DNA of 64,000 bases from Pseudoxanthomonas sp. CF125. Lineage in GTDB: Bacteria > Pseudomonadota > Gammaproteobacteria > Xanthomonadales > Xanthomonadaceae. Position 1 is the first letter of the stretch. The number at the start of each line of letters is the position of its first letter. The stretch is taken from assembly GCF_900104085.1 (NCBI RefSeq), contig NZ_FNLD01000001.1, positions 475,048-539,047 of the forward strand, read 5' to 3'. Positions 54,942 through 64,000 of the stretch are shown here, piece after piece. The translations under genes were made by a program, and so were the position numbers. Below the pieces are notes generated by a model that saw nothing but the letters and a program-made list of their open reading frames with translations, searched no databases and had not been told where the DNA came from.

Positions 54942-57900
54942 TCAATGCGGCATCGACGTTACCGTGGGCAGCGACGGTTCCGCATCGTCGTCCTTGGCCT
55001 GCGCATGCGCCTTGCTGTGGTCCTGGGCGAGGTAGAGATAGAACGCCGGCAGCACGAACAGAGTGAATGCGGTGCCGATGGTCATGCCCGAGGCGATCAC
55101 CATGCCCATCGAGAAGCGCGCCGCCGCGCCCGGACCGCTGGCGATCAGCAACGGGATCATGGCGAACACCAGTGCAGCGGTGGTCATCAGCACCGGACGC
55201 AGGCGGATGGCGGTCGCTTCCTCGATCGCCTCGCGCTTGCTCAGGCCCTTTTCGATCTGCAGCTTGTTGGCGAACTCCACGATCAGGATGCCGTGCTTGG
55301 AGATCACGCCCACCAGCGTCACCAGACCGACCTGGGTGTAGATGTTGATGCTCATGCCCGGGAAGGCTTCGATGCCCGAGAACCCGAGTATGCCGCTCAA
55401 TATCGCCAGTACATTGAGCACCAGCAGCGCGCCGCAAATGGCCATCGGCACGGTGATCAGCATGATGATCGCGTCGCGGAAGCTCTCGAACTGCGCCGAC
55501 AGCACCAGGAAGATGATGATCAGCGCGAACAGCAGGGTGACCAGCATGGTCGCGCCTTCCTGCTTGAACTGCCGCGATTCGCCGGCGTAGTCCACGCTGT
55601 AGCCCTGCGGCAGCACTTCCTTCGCCGCCTGGTCCAGGATCTCCAGCGCCTCGCCCTTGCTCACGCCCGGACGCGGCGCGAAGGTGATGCCGACCGCGTT
55701 GAGCTGCTGGAAGCGCTTGAGCGTCTGCGGCTGCGCGCTTTCCTTCAGGGTGACGATGGTCGATAAAGGAATCAGCTCGCCATCGCGGGTGCGGGTGTAG
55801 TAGTTGCCCAGTTGCTCGGCGTTGAGCCGGTCGCTGCGCTGAACCTGCGGGATCACCCGGTAGGAGCGGTTCTGCATCGCGAAGCGGTTGGTGTAGCCGC
55901 CGGAAAGCATCGCCGCCATGTCGGCCGATAAAGTCTGCATGTCGATGCCGAGCGAGGCCGCCTTGTCGCGGTCGATCTGCACTTCGATGCGCGGCTTGTC
56001 GATCTTCAGGTCCTTGTCCAGGAAGATGAAGCGCTTGCTGGCCATGGCCTTGGCCAGCACGGCGTCGGCCAGTTCCTGCAGCTGCTGCAGCGAACCGATA
56101 CCGCCGATGATGAACTCGCCGCCGCCGTCTCCGCCTGCAGTAGGCAGGGCAGGGGGGATCAGCGCGAACACGTTCAGGCCGGTGACCTCGGAGATCTTCG
56201 GCTGCAGCTCCTGCTCGAGCACCTGCTTGGTCGAGCGCTCGCGCTCGCTCCAGGGCCTGAGCACGAAGCCGGCGATCGCGCTGTTGCTGGCGCCGCCGCC
56301 GCTGCCGAAGCCGCCGTTGAAGAGGAAATAGTTCTCCACTTCCGGCACGTCCTTGGCAATCTTGGTGATCTCTTCGGTGTAGCGCTCCACGTAGTCGAGC
56401 GTGGCGGATGGATCGGCGCTGCCGATCGAAAAGATGAAGCCCTGGTCCTCGGCCGGTGCCGGTTCCTTGGGCGAGCCCATGAACAGGAAGATGCAGGACA
56501 CGAACACGATGGCGCCGAAAATGGCGATCACGCCCTTGGTTTCCAGTGCTCCGTGCAGTTTTCCCTGGTAGCCCTGACGCAGCCACTCGAAGCGCTCGTC
56601 CAGCCACTTCTCCAGCTTGCCCTTGCCGCCTTCGCTGTGCGGCTTGAGGATCTTGGCGCACATCATCGGCGTCAGCGTCAAAGCGATCACGCCCGACAGC
56701 AGCACCGAACCGGCCAGGGTGAAGGCGAATTCGGTGAACAGCACGCCGGTCAGACCACCCTGGAAACCGATCGGCAGGTACACCGCGACCAGCGTGGTGG
56801 TCATGGCCACCACCGGCCAGGCCAGCTCGCGCGCGCCGCGGATCGCGGCATCGTACGGCGACATGCCTTCCTCGATGTGGCGGTGCACGTTCTCCAGCAC
56901 GATGATCGCATCGTCCACCACGATGCCGATCGCCAGCACCATCGCCAGCAACGTCAGCAGATTGATGGTGAAGCCCATCAGCAGCATCAGGAACAGCGCG
57001 CCGATCAGCGACAGCGGTACTGTCACCGCCGGAATCAGCACGCTGCGGAACGAGCCCAGGAACAGGAAGATCACCACGATCACGATGATCACCGCTTCCA
57101 CGATCGTACTGATGACCTCGTTGATGGCGTCCTGGATCGCCTCGGTGCTGTCGTAGGGGATCGTGCCTTTCATGCCCTCGGGCAGCTGCGGGACGATCTC
57201 GCCGTCCCAGGCCTTGCGCACTTCCTTGATCACGTCCAGCGAGTTGGCGTCGGGGGCCACGAAGATGCCCATGAAGGTCGCCGCATCGCCATTGATGCGC
57301 ACCGAGGTGCCGTAGTTTTCCGAACCCAGCACGACGTCGGCCACGTCGCCCAGCCGCACGATCGCGCCGTTCTGCTCGCGCACGACCAGAGCGCGGAATT
57401 CCTCGGGCGTACGCAGGTCGGTGCGTGCGGTCAAGTCGATGGCGACCATTTCGCCCTTGGTCGAACCCAGCGCCGACAGCACGTTGTTGGATTGCAGCGC
57501 CTTGCTGACGTCGCTGGCGGTGACCTGCAACGCGGTCATGCGGTCGGGCTTGAGCCACACGCGCATCGCGAACGAGCCGGCGCCCAGGATATCGGCGCGC
57601 TGCACGCCCGGGATGGTCGCCAGCTTGGGCTGGACCACGCGAGTGAGATAATCGGTGATCTGATTGTTGTTGAGCACTTCACTGGCGAAGGACACGTACA
57701 TCGCGGCGATCTGCTGGCCCTGCTGCAGGTCGATCACCGGGTCTTCGGATTCCTGCGGCAGTTCGCCGCGCATCTTGTTGACCTTGGCAGAGATCTGGGT
57801 CAGCGCCTGGTTCGGATCCTGGTCCAGGCGGATATAGGCCTGGATGGTGCTGATGCCGGCGGAGCTGGAGGAAGTCAGGTACTCGATGCCGTCGGCGCTG

Positions 57901-58115
57901 GCGATCTCGCGCTCCAGCGGAGTGGTGATGAAGCCCTGGATCAGGTCCGCGTCGGCGCCGAAATAGGTGGTGCTGACGTTGATGACCGCATTCTGCAGTT
58001 CCGGATACTCGCGCACGTTGAGCGAGGTGAACGCGCGCAGGCCGAACAGCAGGATGAACAGGCTGACGACGATCGCCAGTACCGGTTTGTTGACGAAGAT
58101 ATCGGTGAATTTCAT
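54942..58115 (-). CDS. RND efflux transporter, HAE1 family (system 1)
   Basis: 1057-residue inner-membrane proton/drug antiporter. 12 TM segments in the usual 1+5, 1+5 layout with two large periplasmic loops. Proton-relay residues are Asp401/Asp402 (GIVVDDAIIVLENV) and Lys940 (GVISKHGILIVEF). MKFTDIFVNKPVLAIVVSLFILLFGLRAF is the typical TM1 of this subgroup. TTGAGGT precedes the ATG at 58115. The adaptor gene lies upstream, separated by a repeat; no outer-membrane factor gene is present, so it must borrow one (for example TolC). Substrates unknown. Confidence 0.95.
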   Translation of the reverse strand: MKFTDIFVNKPVLAIVVSLFILLFGLRAFTSLNVREYPELQNAVINVSTTYFGADADLIQGFITTPLEREIASADGIEYLTSSSSAGISTIQAYIRLDQDPNQALTQISAKVNKMRGELPQESEDPVIDLQQGQQIAAMYVSFASEVLNNNQITDYLTRVVQPKLATIPGVQRADILGAGSFAMRVWLKPDRMTALQVTASDVSKALQSNNVLSALGSTKGEMVAIDLTARTDLRTPEEFRALVVREQNGAIVRLGDVADVVLGSENYGTSVRINGDAATFMGIFVAPDANSLDVIKEVRKAWDGEIVPQLPEGMKGTIPYDSTEAIQDAINEVISTIVEAVIIVIVVIFLFLGSFRSVLIPAVTVPLSLIGALFLMLLMGFTINLLTLLAMVLAIGIVVDDAIIVLENVHRHIEEGMSPYDAAIRGARELAWPVVAMTTTLVAVYLPIGFQGGLTGVLFTEFAFTLAGSVLLSGVIALTLTPMMCAKILKPHSEGGKGKLEKWLDERFEWLRQGYQGKLHGALETKGVIAIFGAIVFVSCIFLFMGSPKEPAPAEDQGFIFSIGSADPSATLDYVERYTEEITKIAKDVPEVENYFLFNGGFGSGGGASNSAIAGFVLRPWSERERSTKQVLEQELQPKISEVTGLNVFALIPPALPTAGGDGGGEFIIGGIGSLQQLQELADAVLAKAMASKRFIFLDKDLKIDKPRIEVQIDRDKAASLGIDMQTLSADMAAMLSGGYTNRFAMQNRSYRVIPQVQRSDRLNAEQLGNYYTRTRDGELIPLSTIVTLKESAQPQTLKRFQQLNAVGITFAPRPGVSKGEALEILDQAAKEVLPQGYSVDYAGESRQFKQEGATMLVTLLFALIIIFLVLSAQFESFRDAIIMLITVPMAICGALLVLNVLAILSGILGFSGIEAFPGMSINIYTQVGLVTLVGVISKHGILIVEFANKLQIEKGLSKREAIEEATAIRLRPVLMTTAALVFAMIPLLIASGPGAAARFSMGMVIASGMTIGTAFTLFVLPAFYLYLAQDHSKAHAQAKDDDAEPSLPTVTSMPH

Positions 58116-58140
58116 CGCGGACCTCAAGAGGGATTTCTGC

Positions 58141-58256
58141 CCCTCCCCCAGCGACTGCAGGGGGAGGTTGGAAGGGGGTGCCTTGCGCAATCAAGCGATG
58201 CTCGCGCCGACGCAACCCTTCCCCAGCCCTCCCCGGCAGTCGCTGGGGAGGGAGCG
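58141..58256. repeat. CCCTCCCC-type paired palindromic repeat in the efflux operon
   Basis: CCCTCCCCCAGCGACTGCAG followed by GGGGAGGTTGGAAGGGGG is inverted as CCCTTCCCCAGCCCTCCCCG and GCAGTCGCTGGGGAGGGAGC. It fills the adaptor-transporter gap (58116-58261). Single copy in this window. Confidence 0.8.
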
Positions 58257-58261
58257 AAGTT

Positions 58262-59455
58262 CTAGCGGTTTTCCGGTGTCGGCGTTTCGCTGGAGGCCGG
58301 CTGCACCTTGTTGTTGATCGTCACTTCGGCATCGTTGCGCAGCTTCAGCAGACCGCTGGTGACCACGCGTTCGCCGGGCTTGAGGCCATCGGTCACCGCG
58401 ACAAGATCGCCGCGGGTGGCGCCGGTCTTGACGAAGCGTTGCTTGACCAGCAATTTGGAACCGGTAAGCGGTTTGCCCTGCATATCCTTCTCGTCCTTGC
58501 CGCGGGGCACTTCCGAGATCACGTACACCGAATTGCCGTAAGGGTTGAAGCTGATCGCCGTCTGCGGAATCACGATCACCTTCTGCTCGGCGCCGGTGTT
58601 GAAATTGACGTGCGCGAACGCGCCCGGACGCAGATTGCCTTCGCCGTTCTGCAGGGTCGCCTGCGCCTTGAAGTTGCGGGTGTCGGTATCGATCTGGGGT
58701 TCGACGGCGGTGATCTTGCCCTCGAATACCTGGCCCGGCAGCCCATCGACCGTGGCGCGGACCGGCAGGCCCAGGGTGACTTCGCCGATACGCTGCTCCG
58801 GCAGCGAGAAATCCAGATAGATCGGATCGAGCGCCTGCAGGCTGACGATAGGATCGCCCGGATTGACGAACTGGCCCAGATTGACCCTGCGCAGGCCGAG
58901 CACGCCATCGAACGGGGCGCGGATGGTCTTCTGCGAAATCAGGGCGCGTTGCGCATCGGCGTCGGCCTGGGCGCTGGCCGCTGCGGTGGCGCGCTGTTCG
59001 ACTTCGTCCTGGGACACCAGCTTGTCCTTGCCCAGCGTGCGCCAGCGGTCGCGTTGGACCGCCGTCAATCTGGCGGTGGCTTCGAGCGATTTCAGCGTCG
59101 CCAGTTCGTTGGCGGTATTGAGCCGCACCAGCACTGTGCCGGCCTTGACCGGCTGGCCGGCCTCGAAGGTGAGTTCCTTGACCACGCCGCCGGCTTCGGT
59201 GGTGACGTCGGTGCCGTTGATCGCGACGAAGGTGCCCACGGCTTCCTGCGCATCGGTCCACTGTTCCTGCTTGGCGGTATAGGCCGTCACCGCCGATGCC
59301 GGCTGCGGCATGTTGTCGAAGAACTTGTTGGTCTGCGACCCGATCATCGCCTTGATCCCGAACACGCCGCCGAACACCACCAGTGCGATCAGCAGCATCC
59401 AGAACATGCGTTTAGGCAACGAGGCGGGCTTCTTCTGCTTCTCTTTCTGGACCAT
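58262..59455 (-). CDS. RND periplasmic adaptor (system 1)
   Basis: 397-residue membrane-fusion protein. An N-terminal anchor (PKRMFWMLLIALVVFGGVFGIKA) follows a basic start. Then come barrel-sandwich half 1 (VVKELTFEAGQPVKAGTVLVRLN), an alpha-hairpin (about 110-170), barrel-sandwich half 2 (ISQKTIRAPFDGVLGLRRVNLGQFVNPGDPI), beta-barrel and membrane-proximal domains. The anchor rather than a lipobox groups it with MexE/VmeA-like uncleaved adaptors. First gene of the operon; the ATG is at 59455. Confidence 0.94.
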   Translation of the reverse strand: MVQKEKQKKPASLPKRMFWMLLIALVVFGGVFGIKAMIGSQTNKFFDNMPQPASAVTAYTAKQEQWTDAQEAVGTFVAINGTDVTTEAGGVVKELTFEAGQPVKAGTVLVRLNTANELATLKSLEATARLTAVQRDRWRTLGKDKLVSQDEVEQRATAAASAQADADAQRALISQKTIRAPFDGVLGLRRVNLGQFVNPGDPIVSLQALDPIYLDFSLPEQRIGEVTLGLPVRATVDGLPGQVFEGKITAVEPQIDTDTRNFKAQATLQNGEGNLRPGAFAHVNFNTGAEQKVIVIPQTAISFNPYGNSVYVISEVPRGKDEKDMQGKPLTGSKLLVKQRFVKTGATRGDLVAVTDGLKPGERVVTSGLLKLRNDAEVTINNKVQPASSETPTPENR

Positions 59456-59655
59456 GGGGTAACCTCAGGACAAAGGGCAGGCAGGGTCGTGGCGACCGTG
59501 CGCAGGATTTAGCGGAATGGAAACCGGGCGCTGGTTGTCATCTCCGCCGCCGCCGCTGTACGGGATGCGGGGCGGACGAATGAAAGCATGGCTGGGGAAG
59601 GCGCTGAAGGTGAAAGATACCGAACGCATGAGTACAAGAAAAGTCCCCGATTGAG

Positions 59656-59671
59656 ATTAAGACATCTTAAT
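59656..59671. promoter_or_regulatory. Candidate operator ATTAAGA-CA-TCTTAAT
   Basis: Perfect 7-bp inverted repeat in an A/T-rich patch 200 bases upstream of the system 1 adaptor gene. TetR, MarR or similar regulators bind such sites; no regulator gene is adjacent. Confidence 0.4.
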
Positions 59672-59885
59672 AATCGTGCAGGCGAGCAATCGCACACGCT
59701 GCGACAGTGTCCGACAGGCTGGCGCTGGCGATTCCTTGGTAGTCCTAATGAAGGGACCTGGATTGCGCTGGCTTCCCGTAACCGACGAACCGGAGCATGT
59801 CGTTTCGACATACTCATGCGCATGCTTACCCAGCATTGGCGACGCCTTTGCATGGATTGGCAGGTTGCCGGTCATTCTCAGCCAT

Positions 59886-59901
59886 TGTAACTGTTGTTAC
59901 A
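59886..59901. promoter_or_regulatory. Candidate operator TGTAAC-TGTT-GTTACA
   Basis: Perfect 6-bp inverted repeat with a 4-base centre, 21 bases from the system 2 terminator. Symmetry and location suggest a regulator site for system 1; no direct evidence. Confidence 0.35.
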
Positions 59902-59921
59902 GAGCACCTTCGCGTCGTAAA

Positions 59922-59948
59922 TAAAAAAACCCCGGCAGGCTGCCGGGG
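59922..59948 (-). terminator. Rho-independent terminator of RND system 2
   Basis: On the minus strand CCCCGGCA, loop GCC, TGCCGGGG is followed by TTTTTTTAT. It lies 25 bases after the transporter stop, showing that system 2 has no downstream outer-membrane gene. Confidence 0.9.
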
Positions 59949-59972
59949 TCTTTTCCCAACCCGATGCCGCGA

Positions 59973-62900
59973 TCAGCGCGGCGCTGGCTGGCTCTTATGC
60001 TCCAAGTATTCCTTGGACGGCTCGTCCAGCTTGTCGCCCAGCATGCGCCGTACCACCACGAAGAACACCGGGATCAGCAACAGGCCGATGAAGGTGGCGA
60101 ACAGCATGCCGCCGATCACGCCGGTGCCGATGGCATGGCGCGAGTTGGCGCCGGCGCCGGTGGACACCGCCAGCGGGATCACGCCCATGATGAAGGCGAA
60201 GGAAGTCATCAGGATGGGGCGGAAACGCAAGCGGCACGCTTCGACCACGGCCTCGCGCAGGGTCTTACCTTCGCGCCGCTGTTCGACCGCGAACTCGATG
60301 ATCAGAATGGCGTTCTTGGCCGCCAAACCAATCACCGTGGTCATGCCGATCTTGAAGTACAGATCGTTGGGCAACCCGCGCAGCATCGAGAACGACAGCG
60401 CGCCCAGGATGCCTATCGGCACCACCAGCATCACCGCCAGCGGGATCGACCAGCTCTCGTACAGCGCGGCCAGGCACAGGAACACCACCACCAGCGAAAG
60501 CACCAGCAGCAGCGTGGCCGAGTTGCCGGCGATGATCTCCTGGTAGGACATGCCGGCCCAGTCGTAGCCATAGCCTGCGGGCAATTTGTCCCGCACGATC
60601 TCCTCCATCGCACTCATGGCCTCGCCCGAACTGCGGCCAGGCGCCTGCGAACCGACGATGTTGACTGCCGCATAGCCGTTGTAGCGGGTCAACGAAGGCG
60701 GATTGGTCACCCATTCGCTGCTCACCACATTGCTTAGCGGAATCATGGTGGTGGTACCGCCGCTGTCGGTGGCCAGCGTGCTGGGGGTGTAGAAGCGCGA
60801 TAGCGCCTCGGGGCCTTGCCGGTACGGCGCATCGGCCTGCAGGTTGACCCGCTTGATGCGGCCCTCGTAGAAGAAATCGTTCACGTACACCGGCGCCAGC
60901 ATCAGCTGGATCGCGCTATAGATGTCGTTGACCGACATGCCCATCGACTGCGCCTGCACACGATCCACGTGCAGTTGCAGCTGGGGAGCGTTCTCCAGGC
61001 CGTTCGGGCGCACGCCGGTGAGCACCGGGTTCTGCGCGGCGGCGCCGAGCAGGGTGTTGCGCGCCTGGTTCAGGGCTTCATGGCCCAGGCCGGCACGGTC
61101 CTGCAGCCACATGTCGAAACCGCCGAACTGGCCCAGGCCCTGCACCGTCGGCAGGTTGACCACGAAGATCTGCGCTTCCTTGATGCTCGAGAACGCGCCG
61201 TTGGCCTGGCCGATGAAATCGGAGGCGACCACGTCGCGCTCGTCCCATGGTTTGAGCCGGATGAAAGCCATGCCGACGTTCTCGCCGGAGCCGACGAAAC
61301 TGAAGCCGCCGATCTGCAGCATGCCCTCGATCCCCTCCATGCCGTCCAGCTTGCCGCGCATCTGCTCGAACACCTTGTTGGTGCGCTCCAGGGTCGCGCC
61401 AGGCGGCAGCTGCACGATGGCCAGGGCGTAACCCTGATCCTCTTCCGGCAGGAAGCTGCCCGGGATGCGGGTGAACAGGAAGCCGGTCAGCACCGCCAGC
61501 ACCGCGAAAAGGATCATCCAGCGCGGCGCGTGTTTGACGGCGCTGGTGATGTGGCCGACGTAGGTGTGCTGCACCTTGTCGTAGTACTTGTTGAAAATGC
61601 GGAAGATGAAGTTGGGCTTCCTGTTCTCGTCGTGGTGCTCGGATTTCAGCATGGTCGCGCACAGCGCCGGGGTGAAACCCAGCGCCAGGAACGCCGAGAA
61701 CGCCATGGCGATGGCGATGGTGAGCGCGAACTGCTTGTAGATCTCGCCCGCCGCGCCGCCCTGCAGGGCGCTGGGAATGAACACCGCCGCCAGCACCACC
61801 GTGATGGCGATCACCGCGCCAGTGATCTGGTCCATGGCCTTGCGCGTGGCCTCGCGCGGCGAAAGCTTTTCTTCCGACATGATGCGTTCGACGTTTTCGA
61901 TCACCACGATCGCATCGTCCACCACGATGCCGATCGCCAGCACCATGGCGAACAGGGTCAGCTGGTTGATGGTGAAGCCGATGATGCTCATGCCCAGGAA
62001 CGTGCCCAGCAGCGCTACCGGAATCACCAGGGTCGGAATCAGCGTGGCGCGGAAGTTCTGCAGGAAGATCAGCATCACCAGGAACACCAGCACCATCGCC
62101 TCGACCAGGCTCTTGATCACTTCCTTGATCGAGATGTTGACGAAGGTGGTGCTGTCGTAGGGCGAAAACCATTCCACGCCCTGCGGGAAGCTGGGAGCCA
62201 GTTCGTCCATTTTGCTGCGTACGGCGCCGGCCACATTCAATGCATTGGCGCCGGGCAGCAGCTGCACGGCGAAGGCGCCGGTGGGCGCGCCGTTGTACTT
62301 AGTGTCGGTGCCGTAGCTCTGGGCGCCGAATTCGACCCGCGCCACGTCCTTCAGCCGCACCGTGGTGCCATCGCTATTGGCGCGCAGTACCACGTTCTCG
62401 AACTGCTCGGGCGAACTGAAGCGTCCTTCGGCCGAGACCGTGGCGGTGAAGCCCTGGCCCTGCGGCTGCGGCGAAGCGCCGACCGAGCCGGCGGCGAACT
62501 GCACGTTCTGGCCGCGGATCGCCGTCAGCACCTGGCTGGCCGACATGCCGTAGCCCTGCAGCCGGTCGGGGTTGAGCCAGATGTTCATGGCGTATTCGGA
62601 ACCGAATTGCTGGGTGCTGCCGACGCCGGGGATGCGCGAAATCTGTTCCAGCACGCGTGAGCCGATGATGTCGTTGAGGCGGTTGCGGTCGATGGTGCTG
62701 TTGGTCGAGCGCAGGCCCACCACCATCAGGAAGCCGGCGTTGGCCTTGGCCACCACCACGCCCTGCTGGGTGACTTCGCTGGGCAGGCGCGGCGTGGCCA
62801 GGGCGACCTTGTTCTGCACCTGCACCTGGGCGATGTCGGCGTCGGTGCCGGTCTCGAAGGTGAGGGTGATGCTGACCCGGCCGTTGGAACTGGACGAGGA

Positions 62901-63137
62901 GCTGAAATACAGCAGGTGGTCGATGCCGGTCAGTTGCTGTTCGATCACCTGGGTGACCGATTTTTCGGCGGTATCGGCGCTGGCGCCGGGATAGGTGGCG
63001 CTGACGGTGACCTGCGGCGGGGCGATGGAGGGGTAGGACTCGACGCCGAGCCCGAGGATCGAGATCACACCCGAGAGTGTGATCAGGATCGCCACCACCC
63101 ATGCGAAGACGGGATGGTCGATGAAAAACTTGGACAT
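59973..63137 (-). CDS. RND multidrug efflux transporter, AcrB/MexB family (system 2)
   Basis: 1054 residues, essentially the AcrB length (1049). Proton relay Asp407/Asp408 (GIVVDDAIVVIENV) and Lys941 (GLAAKNAILIIEF) align with E. coli D407, D408 and K940. The start FFIDHPVFAWVVAILITLSGV and the porter-domain motif FSSSSSSNGRVSITLTFE are AcrB-like. The adaptor gene precedes it by 15 bases on the same strand, as in acrAB/mexAB. A terminator follows, so the outer-membrane channel is encoded elsewhere. Likely a broad drug/solvent pump; exact name (for example SmeE/AcrB orthologue) cannot be decided. Confidence 0.96.
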   Translation of the reverse strand: MSKFFIDHPVFAWVVAILITLSGVISILGLGVESYPSIAPPQVTVSATYPGASADTAEKSVTQVIEQQLTGIDHLLYFSSSSSSNGRVSITLTFETGTDADIAQVQVQNKVALATPRLPSEVTQQGVVVAKANAGFLMVVGLRSTNSTIDRNRLNDIIGSRVLEQISRIPGVGSTQQFGSEYAMNIWLNPDRLQGYGMSASQVLTAIRGQNVQFAAGSVGASPQPQGQGFTATVSAEGRFSSPEQFENVVLRANSDGTTVRLKDVARVEFGAQSYGTDTKYNGAPTGAFAVQLLPGANALNVAGAVRSKMDELAPSFPQGVEWFSPYDSTTFVNISIKEVIKSLVEAMVLVFLVMLIFLQNFRATLIPTLVIPVALLGTFLGMSIIGFTINQLTLFAMVLAIGIVVDDAIVVIENVERIMSEEKLSPREATRKAMDQITGAVIAITVVLAAVFIPSALQGGAAGEIYKQFALTIAIAMAFSAFLALGFTPALCATMLKSEHHDENRKPNFIFRIFNKYYDKVQHTYVGHITSAVKHAPRWMILFAVLAVLTGFLFTRIPGSFLPEEDQGYALAIVQLPPGATLERTNKVFEQMRGKLDGMEGIEGMLQIGGFSFVGSGENVGMAFIRLKPWDERDVVASDFIGQANGAFSSIKEAQIFVVNLPTVQGLGQFGGFDMWLQDRAGLGHEALNQARNTLLGAAAQNPVLTGVRPNGLENAPQLQLHVDRVQAQSMGMSVNDIYSAIQLMLAPVYVNDFFYEGRIKRVNLQADAPYRQGPEALSRFYTPSTLATDSGGTTTMIPLSNVVSSEWVTNPPSLTRYNGYAAVNIVGSQAPGRSSGEAMSAMEEIVRDKLPAGYGYDWAGMSYQEIIAGNSATLLLVLSLVVVFLCLAALYESWSIPLAVMLVVPIGILGALSFSMLRGLPNDLYFKIGMTTVIGLAAKNAILIIEFAVEQRREGKTLREAVVEACRLRFRPILMTSFAFIMGVIPLAVSTGAGANSRHAIGTGVIGGMLFATFIGLLLIPVFFVVVRRMLGDKLDEPSKEYLEHKSQPAPR

Positions 63138-63152
63138 GGTCTGGCGCCTCGA

Positions 63153-64000
63153 TCAGTTCTGCTGCGCGGCGGGCTTTTCGCCCTGCGGCTGCGCATCGGG
63201 TTTTTCGCCCTGCGGCGCGGACTTGGCGTCGGCTGGAGCACCTGCGGCGGGCTTGGCGGCGTTCGGAGCGCCAGCCGGGGCGGCATTCGGATCCCACGGT
63301 ATGGCCTTGGCCGTTGCGCCTTCCTTGACCTTCTGCAGGCCAGCGGCGATGACCTGGTCGCCTGCGGCCAGACCCGAGGTCACCAGCCATTTGCCTTCGC
63401 GGGTGCCGGAAGTCTCGACGTTCTTGCGCGCTACCTTGCCGTCCTTGCCGACCACCATCACGTAGGCGCCGATGGTGTCGCGCTGCACCGCAGCTTGCGG
63501 CACCAGGAATACGTTGTTCTGCTCGCCCAGCGTCGCCTTCAGGGTGACGAAGCTGCCGGGCAGCAAAACCTTGTCCGGATTCGGCAGCTGAGCCCGCAGC
63601 GACACCGCGCCGGTCTGCGGATCCACCACCACGTCCGAGAAATCCAGGGTGCCGGTTTCGCCGTACACGCTGCCGTCTCCCAAGGTCACCTGTACCTGCG
63701 CCTTGCCGTTGCCCTGCAGCGCCACGCTGCCGGCGCCCTGCGCCTTGCGCAGCGCTTCCAGCTCGGAAACGCTCATCGAGAAATTGACGTACAGCGGATC
63801 GATCTGGTCGATGGTGGTCAACAGGGTCACATCGCCCTGTCCGACCAGCGCACCCTCGGTGACCTGCTGCTTGCCCGCACGTCCGGAAATGGGCGCGCGC
63901 ACGCTGGCGTAATCGAGGCTGATGCGCGAACCGGTCACGCCGGCCTTGGCCGACTGCACCGCGGCGGCGGCGCTGCGCTCGGCGGCTTCGGCATTATCCA
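63153..64000 (-). CDS. RND periplasmic adaptor (system 2), 5' end beyond window
   Basis: Membrane-fusion protein, C-terminal about 282 residues; the frame stays open to the window edge (first full codon at 63998), so the N-terminus with its lipobox and first barrel-sandwich half is missing. Visible: hairpin end (AERSAAAAVQSAKAG), barrel-sandwich half 2 (ISLDYASVRAPISGRAGKQQVTEGALVGQGD), a beta-barrel domain and the membrane-proximal domain. An unusual Ala/Pro/Lys-rich tail (PAGAPNAAKPAAGAPADAK) with a repeated PQGEKP motif ends the protein. It pairs with the AcrB-like gene 15 bases downstream. Confidence 0.94.
   Translation of the reverse strand, partial: DNAEAAERSAAAAVQSAKAGVTGSRISLDYASVRAPISGRAGKQQVTEGALVGQGDVTLLTTIDQIDPLYVNFSMSVSELEALRKAQGAGSVALQGNGKAQVQVTLGDGSVYGETGTLDFSDVVVDPQTGAVSLRAQLPNPDKVLLPGSFVTLKATLGEQNNVFLVPQAAVQRDTIGAYVMVVGKDGKVARKNVETSGTREGKWLVTSGLAAGDQVIAAGLQKVKEGATAKAIPWDPNAAPAGAPNAAKPAAGAPADAKSAPQGEKPDAQPQGEKPAAQQN

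Larger units (their letters stand above)
59456..59972. other. 517-base gap between the two RND systems
   Basis: No convincing gene on either strand: short frames lack ribosome binding sites and recognisable sequence. It is lower in GC than its surroundings and contains two palindromes (59656-59671 and 59886-59901) and a terminator (59922-59948). It must hold the promoter of the system 1 operon, but I see no unambiguous -35/-10 pair. Confidence 0.6.

Noticed and set aside
59509-59853. 114-codon frame in the gap between the RND systems
   Set aside because: No ribosome binding site, Arg/Ser-rich composition, no similarity I recognise; spans the palindrome region.

Overview
The window is high-GC chromosomal DNA from a gammaproteobacterium of the order Xanthomonadales (Lysobacteraceae/Xanthomonadaceae; a Lysobacter, Luteimonas or Stenotrophomonas-like genus is plausible, but I cannot fix the genus). 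The pointers are a long BRCT-containing LigA, GyrA with Gln at position 83, a methionine synthase split into two genes under an ArsR-methyltransferase regulator, a DUF3011 secreted protein, and many GTAG-headed REP palindromes. I see no rRNA, tRNA, phage, IS transposase or CRISPR array. Gene content is mostly core housekeeping with a few accessory genes.

Layout. 1-5.1 kb: end of ligA, epmA, a secreted DUF3011 protein, mtnA. 5.4-15.7 kb: gyrA, then an alpha-2-macroglobulin lipoprotein with its usual partner pbpC. 15.7-18.9 kb: ferritin-like protein and peroxiredoxin (minus strand), a heat-shock pair hsp20-cbpA behind a good sigma-32-type promoter, and pilH. 19-21.2 kb: an AcuI-type reductase, a GIY-YIG nuclease gene framed by palindromic repeats, and a LOG-family hydrolase. 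21.3-27 kb: the 2-oxoglutarate dehydrogenase operon sucA-sucB-lpd (minus strand). 27.2-30.6 kb: a tightly overlapping four-gene operon (VOC protein, subclass B3 metallo-beta-lactamase, RoxA-type ribosomal oxygenase, GNAT acetyltransferase). 30.8-33.8 kb: divergent purB and fumC. 33.8-38.4 kb: an envelope cluster (secreted proteins, DUF4097 beta-repeat protein, ABC exporter, YtrA-type GntR regulator). 38.5-44.4 kb: glutathione peroxidase, FKBP isomerase, ugd, slyX, DUF2058, an MFS transporter, a permuted papain-like protein. 44.6-49.5 kb: a sahR-like regulator with metH in two pieces. 49.6-54.8 kb: acyl-CoA dehydrogenase, DUF885 and M28 peptidases. 54.9-64 kb: two adjacent RND efflux systems.

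The most striking feature is the density of paired palindromic repeats. At least five families occur: GTAG-headed REPs (including GTAGGTCGGGG and GTGGGAGCGGC variants), CGTCATYCC head-to-head pairs resembling Neisseria dRS3, CCCTTCTCCC pairs, CCCCCTTTG pairs, and CCCTCCCC pairs. They lie in operons, at stop codons, at a gene start and once inside the metH coding sequence. The GIY-YIG gene sits between two CGTCATYCC elements, which suggests a nuclease-repeat partnership comparable in logic to RAYT/REP.
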